Under the pieces are notes generated by a model, which was not told the DNA's origin, did no database searches, and worked only from the letters and a program-made list of their open reading frames with translations. The position numbers and the translations under genes were made by a program. Shown here piece after piece: positions 7,891 through 11,860 of a stretch of DNA of 11,860 nucleotides (within the stretch, counting starts at the first letter, position 1; the number at the start of each line of letters is the position of its first letter). Location of the stretch: assembly GCA_027038775.1 (NCBI GenBank), contig JALWGP010000184.1, positions 1 to 11,860 of the forward strand. The letters are read 5' to 3'. Source of the DNA: Sedimenticola sp. (GTDB lineage Bacteria; Pseudomonadota; Gammaproteobacteria; Chromatiales; Chromatiaceae).

Positions 7891-7894
7891 GATT

Positions 7895-9268
<1,374 letters not shown>

Positions 9269-9284
9269 GGTTCCCTGTTGCGGA

Positions 9285-11366
9285 TCAATGCTCCTCTCCG
9301 TCGCAGCCCCTGTGGGGCAGCGTGATGCGGAACAGTGATCCCTCTCCAGGCACGCTCTTCACCCGGATGTCGCCACCCAGCGAGCGAATGTATTCCCGGC
9401 TCTCGAACACCCCGATGCCCATCCCCGTCAGCCCCTTCGTGGAGTCGAACGGCTTGAACAGGCGTTCGCTGATGAAAGCCGCGTCCATGCCGACGCCGGT
9501 GTCTTCCACTTCTATTATTGCCCGATCGTCCTCCTGAAACAAACGGACCTCCACGCTGCCGTCGTCGGGTGTGGCCTCCTGGGCGTTCTGGACGAGGTGG
9601 CCGAAGACCGTGCCCAGCTGGTCACGGTCGGCCATGACGCACAGTTCCGTGTCGGGAAGCCGCAACCGGGGTACGGGCCGGTGGCCGGCGCGGCGCTCCA
9701 CCACCTGTTCCAGCAGGGGGCCGAGCTTCAGCAGGCCCGGCCGGCTGCCGCGCATGCCGCTGCGCATCTGTTCCATGAGGCGGGTCATGCGGTCCACGGA
9801 GTTGCGCACGGTGGCGATGACGTCGTCGACGAAGGCAGGGTTGTGTTTGTGCTTCTCCGCGTTGGAGACGATCAGGGACTGCTGCGCCAGGATGTTCTTC
9901 AGGTCGTGCACGATGTAGGCGGAGAGCCGGTTGAAAGCCTCGAACTGGCGGGCCTGCATCAGCGCCTGGTCGGCCCTGTGCTGGGCCAGGTGGGCGGCGG
10001 CCTGCTGTCCGGCCATCTTCAGGAGGTCCCGGTCCTCCCAGTTGATGCTCTTCTGGGCCTCGGAGTGGCGGATCACCAGGATGGCGAGCAGTTCGTCGCG
10101 GAACTGGAGGGGGATCGCCAGCCATGCGTCGGGAACGGTGGTGATCCAGCCCGGCAGCTCCAGGTCTTCGTAGAGGCTGGGCGTGGACCGGTATTCGTCC
10201 AGATCCACCACCCAGCCGCTGTTGGACATGAAGCGGATCAGGGGGTCTTCGTCGGAGATCTCCTCGATTCCTTCCGGGACGGTGATGCCCCACTGCCCGA
10301 TGAGCTCATAGCGGGTCTCTTCGGTCTTCAGCCAGAGCAGCCCCCCCTTGCTGTTCACCAGTGCGGAGAGCGCCCGGATCACCCGTTCCGGGATGCGGTC
10401 GTCCCCGCTGGCGAGGGTGCGGGTGAAACGGCTCCACTCCTCCCGGTAGTCGTACTTGTAGCTGAAGAAGTGCTTGCTGAGCAGCACACGGATCCTGGCG
10501 CGCAGGGTATCCGAGAAGAGCAGGATCAGCAGCAGCAGGCCGGTGGCCACGAAGAAGGCGACCTGCAGTACGCCGCCCCAGGTGCCCCCGTAGTGGCGGA
10601 TAAAGAAGCCAGCCGAGGCCATCACCAGGAGGTACACGCCCGCGATCAGCAGGGTGAGCGAATGGAAGACCACGTGTCGGGAGACGTGGATGCCGCTGGT
10701 CCAGCTCTCGTTGCGTGCGGCGGAGATGGCGACGAGGGGTACGGCCAGGGCGTTGATAAAGCCCCTGGCCTGCCAGAGGTTGGGGTCGATCTGCTTGAAC
10801 AGCAGGGCCTCGGAGTACATGTAGAAGTCGTAGGCGAAGAGGCTGCCGAGCCCGAGACAGAGGTATTTCAGCGCCCAGCGTTCGTCGGCGCTTGCGTTGC
10901 GGTAGATCTGCTCGATGAGCAGCAGGCCTGTGAGGGAAAAGAGGAGCCAGGCGAGCAAGGGGGCCTCCACCAGCAGCAGGGCGGGCAGGCTTTCCGGCCG
11001 GCCGGAAGAGGCGAGGAAGAGCAGGGCCGTCCCCCCGCCGAGGATCAGGAGCGCCTTCTGCCAGTGGTCGTACCGGCTCGTCTCCGTTTCCATGGCCCGG
11101 GCCCGCTGGTGCAGGATTCGCACCAGGAAGAGACACCAGAAGAGGTCCCTTCCCAGTTCCGCCAGCTGGACGAGGAGCAGGGGCGCCTGCGCCAGGCGGG
11201 TGGCGACAATGGCCAGGGCCCAGAGCGCGGTGAAGCCGCTGGCGAAGGTGAGCAGGGCAGTGATGCGCCGTCTCCGCCAGGAGATGGCCAGCAGCAGGGT
11301 GAGAAGGGCGTAGGCAGCCAGGGCACCGAGATGGCTGAGGGTGCCGATGCTCATGAGGTCATCCAC
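9285..11366 (-). CDS. prsK: PEP-CTERM system sensor histidine kinase PrsK
   Basis: A 693-residue membrane histidine kinase. The N-terminal ~285 residues form about eight or nine membrane segments, a 7TM-like sensor without a large periplasmic domain. A GAF-like domain follows (about 320-460). The kinase core has the H-box YIVHDLKN (phospho-acceptor H487, 484-491), N-box HLVQNAQEA (N594), DTGVGM (622-627), KPFDSTKG (638-645) and GMGIGVFESREYI. The H-box, the membrane module plus GAF and the coupling to prsR match PrsK of PEP-CTERM loci. The signal is unknown. The start is GTG at 11366-11364 or ATG at 11354-11352 (codon 5); neither has a strong ribosome site. It lies 29 bases after the ATPase stop, which suggests one operon. 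Confidence 0.94.
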   Translation of the reverse strand: MDDLMSIGTLSHLGALAAYALLTLLLAISWRRRRITALLTFASGFTALWALAIVATRLAQAPLLLVQLAELGRDLFWCLFLVRILHQRARAMETETSRYDHWQKALLILGGGTALLFLASSGRPESLPALLLVEAPLLAWLLFSLTGLLLIEQIYRNASADERWALKYLCLGLGSLFAYDFYMYSEALLFKQIDPNLWQARGFINALAVPLVAISAARNESWTSGIHVSRHVVFHSLTLLIAGVYLLVMASAGFFIRHYGGTWGGVLQVAFFVATGLLLLILLFSDTLRARIRVLLSKHFFSYKYDYREEWSRFTRTLASGDDRIPERVIRALSALVNSKGGLLWLKTEETRYELIGQWGITVPEGIEEISDEDPLIRFMSNSGWVVDLDEYRSTPSLYEDLELPGWITTVPDAWLAIPLQFRDELLAILVIRHSEAQKSINWEDRDLLKMAGQQAAAHLAQHRADQALMQARQFEAFNRLSAYIVHDLKNILAQQSLIVSNAEKHKHNPAFVDDVIATVRNSVDRMTRLMEQMRSGMRGSRPGLLKLGPLLEQVVERRAGHRPVPRLRLPDTELCVMADRDQLGTVFGHLVQNAQEATPDDGSVEVRLFQEDDRAIIEVEDTGVGMDAAFISERLFKPFDSTKGLTGMGIGVFESREYIRSLGGDIRVKSVPGEGSLFRITLPHRGCDGEEH

Positions 11367-11395
11367 GTCCGGGAAGGGTCTTCAGTCGAACGGGT

Positions 11396-11860
11396 TCAGG
11401 CCCGGATCACCCGGGCCTCCTCGATCAGTGTCGTGGGCAGCAGCTGTTCCGTGGCCAGGCTCTCGATGGCGGTTTGGATGTCCTCCTCACCGAGCCGGTG
11501 GAGTTCCTCCACCATGCCGTGGAGAAGCAGCCGGCTGCAGATCAGGTTGATCAGGCGCGGGATGCCCAGGCTGTACTTGTGGATGTAGGGGAAGATGACC
11601 TCGTCGAGCTCGGGGTCCCCGTTCCATCCCACGTGGCGGAGGCGGTGCAGCACGTAGTCGCGGGTGGTGGTCTCGTCCAGCGGCTTGAGGTGGCAGGCAG
11701 CCACGATGCGCTGGTGCAGCTGTTCCAGCCGCCGTGACAGCACCAGGTCGCGCAGCTCCTCCTGGCCCACCAGGAAGATCTGCAGCAGCGGCTGGTTGTT
11801 CTGCTGCAGGTTGGTGAGCAGGCGCAGCTCCTCCAGTGCCGAGGCGGACAGGTCCTGGGC
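11396..11860 (-). CDS. XrtA-associated ExeA-like ATPase, C-terminal part (cut by window edge)
   Basis: The reading frame enters from the right edge (AQDLSASALEELRLLTNLQQ...) and ends with TGA at 11398-11396, giving 154 residues. IFLVGQEELRDLV resembles the sensor-1 region of ExeA/GspA-type AAA ATPases. The rest (HLKPLDETTTRDYVLHRL, then GIPRLINLICSRLLLHG, then LGEEDIQTAIESL) is the C-terminal helical lid of that family, including the sensor-2-like IPRLIN. The nucleotide-binding motifs would lie outside the window. The next gene is prsK, and an ATPase of this type is a regular member of XrtA/PEP-CTERM exopolysaccharide clusters, so that subgroup is likely. The codon at 11770 is an internal GTG, not the start. 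The exact role in polysaccharide production or secretion is not known. Confidence 0.85.
   Translation of the reverse strand, partial: AQDLSASALEELRLLTNLQQNNQPLLQIFLVGQEELRDLVLSRRLEQLHQRIVAACHLKPLDETTTRDYVLHRLRHVGWNGDPELDEVIFPYIHKYSLGIPRLINLICSRLLLHGMVEELHRLGEEDIQTAIESLATEQLLPTTLIEEARVIRA

Larger units (their letters stand above)
7594..7894 (-). other. Regulatory gap between prsR and the sugar transferase
   Basis: About 300 bases without a convincing gene on either strand. Read in the minus direction it holds a hairpin just after the prsR stop (7862-7890), dyads at 7841-7855 and 7787-7798 that could serve as activator sites, a 14-base palindrome (7740-7753), the sigma-54 promoter candidate (7731-7746) and a leader of about 125 bases. 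Plus-strand open frames across it are antisense shadows with no ribosome site or recognisable product. Confidence 0.55.

Noticed and set aside
9597..11588. 663-codon open frame on the plus strand opposite prsK
   Set aside because: It is antisense to a clear histidine kinase in GC-rich DNA, is rich in Gly/Gln/Val/Glu without any recognisable domain, and has no ribosome site. A shadow frame.

Overview
The window looks like part of an exopolysaccharide locus of the PEP-CTERM/exosortase (EpsH/XrtA) type. The host is probably a GC-rich gammaproteobacterium, though a betaproteobacterium is possible. The best indicators are the recognisable set PrsK (sensor kinase), PrsR (sigma-54 activator), PrsT (giant TPR lipoprotein), an EpsB_2-type polyprenyl glycosylphosphotransferase and the C-terminal part of an ExeA-like XrtA-associated ATPase. 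REP-type palindromes with a GTAG head, like those of Pseudomonas and Stenotrophomonas, fit the same placement. No exosortase and no PEP-CTERM substrate protein lies inside the window.

Layout. (1) 1-535, minus strand: a partial, very GC-rich coding frame resembling the helicase-associated (XPB/Ssl2-like) region of proteins I know mainly from Chloroflexota. It runs off the left edge and its 5' end dissolves into repeats. (2) 517-738: an array of alternately oriented REP hairpins, three inverted pairs, the last partly decayed. (3) 803-3129, plus strand: a two-gene unit for a UDP-HexNAcA dehydrogenase (TviB/WbpO-like) and a 4-epimerase (TviC/WbpP-like), which together supply UDP-N-acetylgalactosaminuronic acid or a related acidic amino sugar. 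(4) 3143-3196: another REP pair between convergent genes. (5) 3211-11860, minus strand, in transcription order: XrtA-associated ATPase (partial), prsK, prsR, a ~300-base regulatory gap, the sugar transferase, prsT.

How it fits together. The nucleotide-sugar pair makes an acidic sugar donor. The sugar transferase would start the lipid-linked repeat unit at the inner membrane. PrsT is a lipoprotein probably acting in the periplasm or at the outer membrane. PrsK and PrsR form a two-component system acting through sigma-54. The gap in front of the sugar transferase holds a near-consensus sigma-54 promoter at 7731-7746 (minus), so the sequence suggests a direct circuit: PrsK phosphorylates PrsR, which activates sigma-54 transcription of the sugar transferase and probably prsT.

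The rest is well explained by known families. The most unusual items are the sigma-54 site with an overlapping 14-base perfect palindrome, the two-subtype REP array with a shared CCCC loop, and the truncated helicase-like gene at the array's edge.
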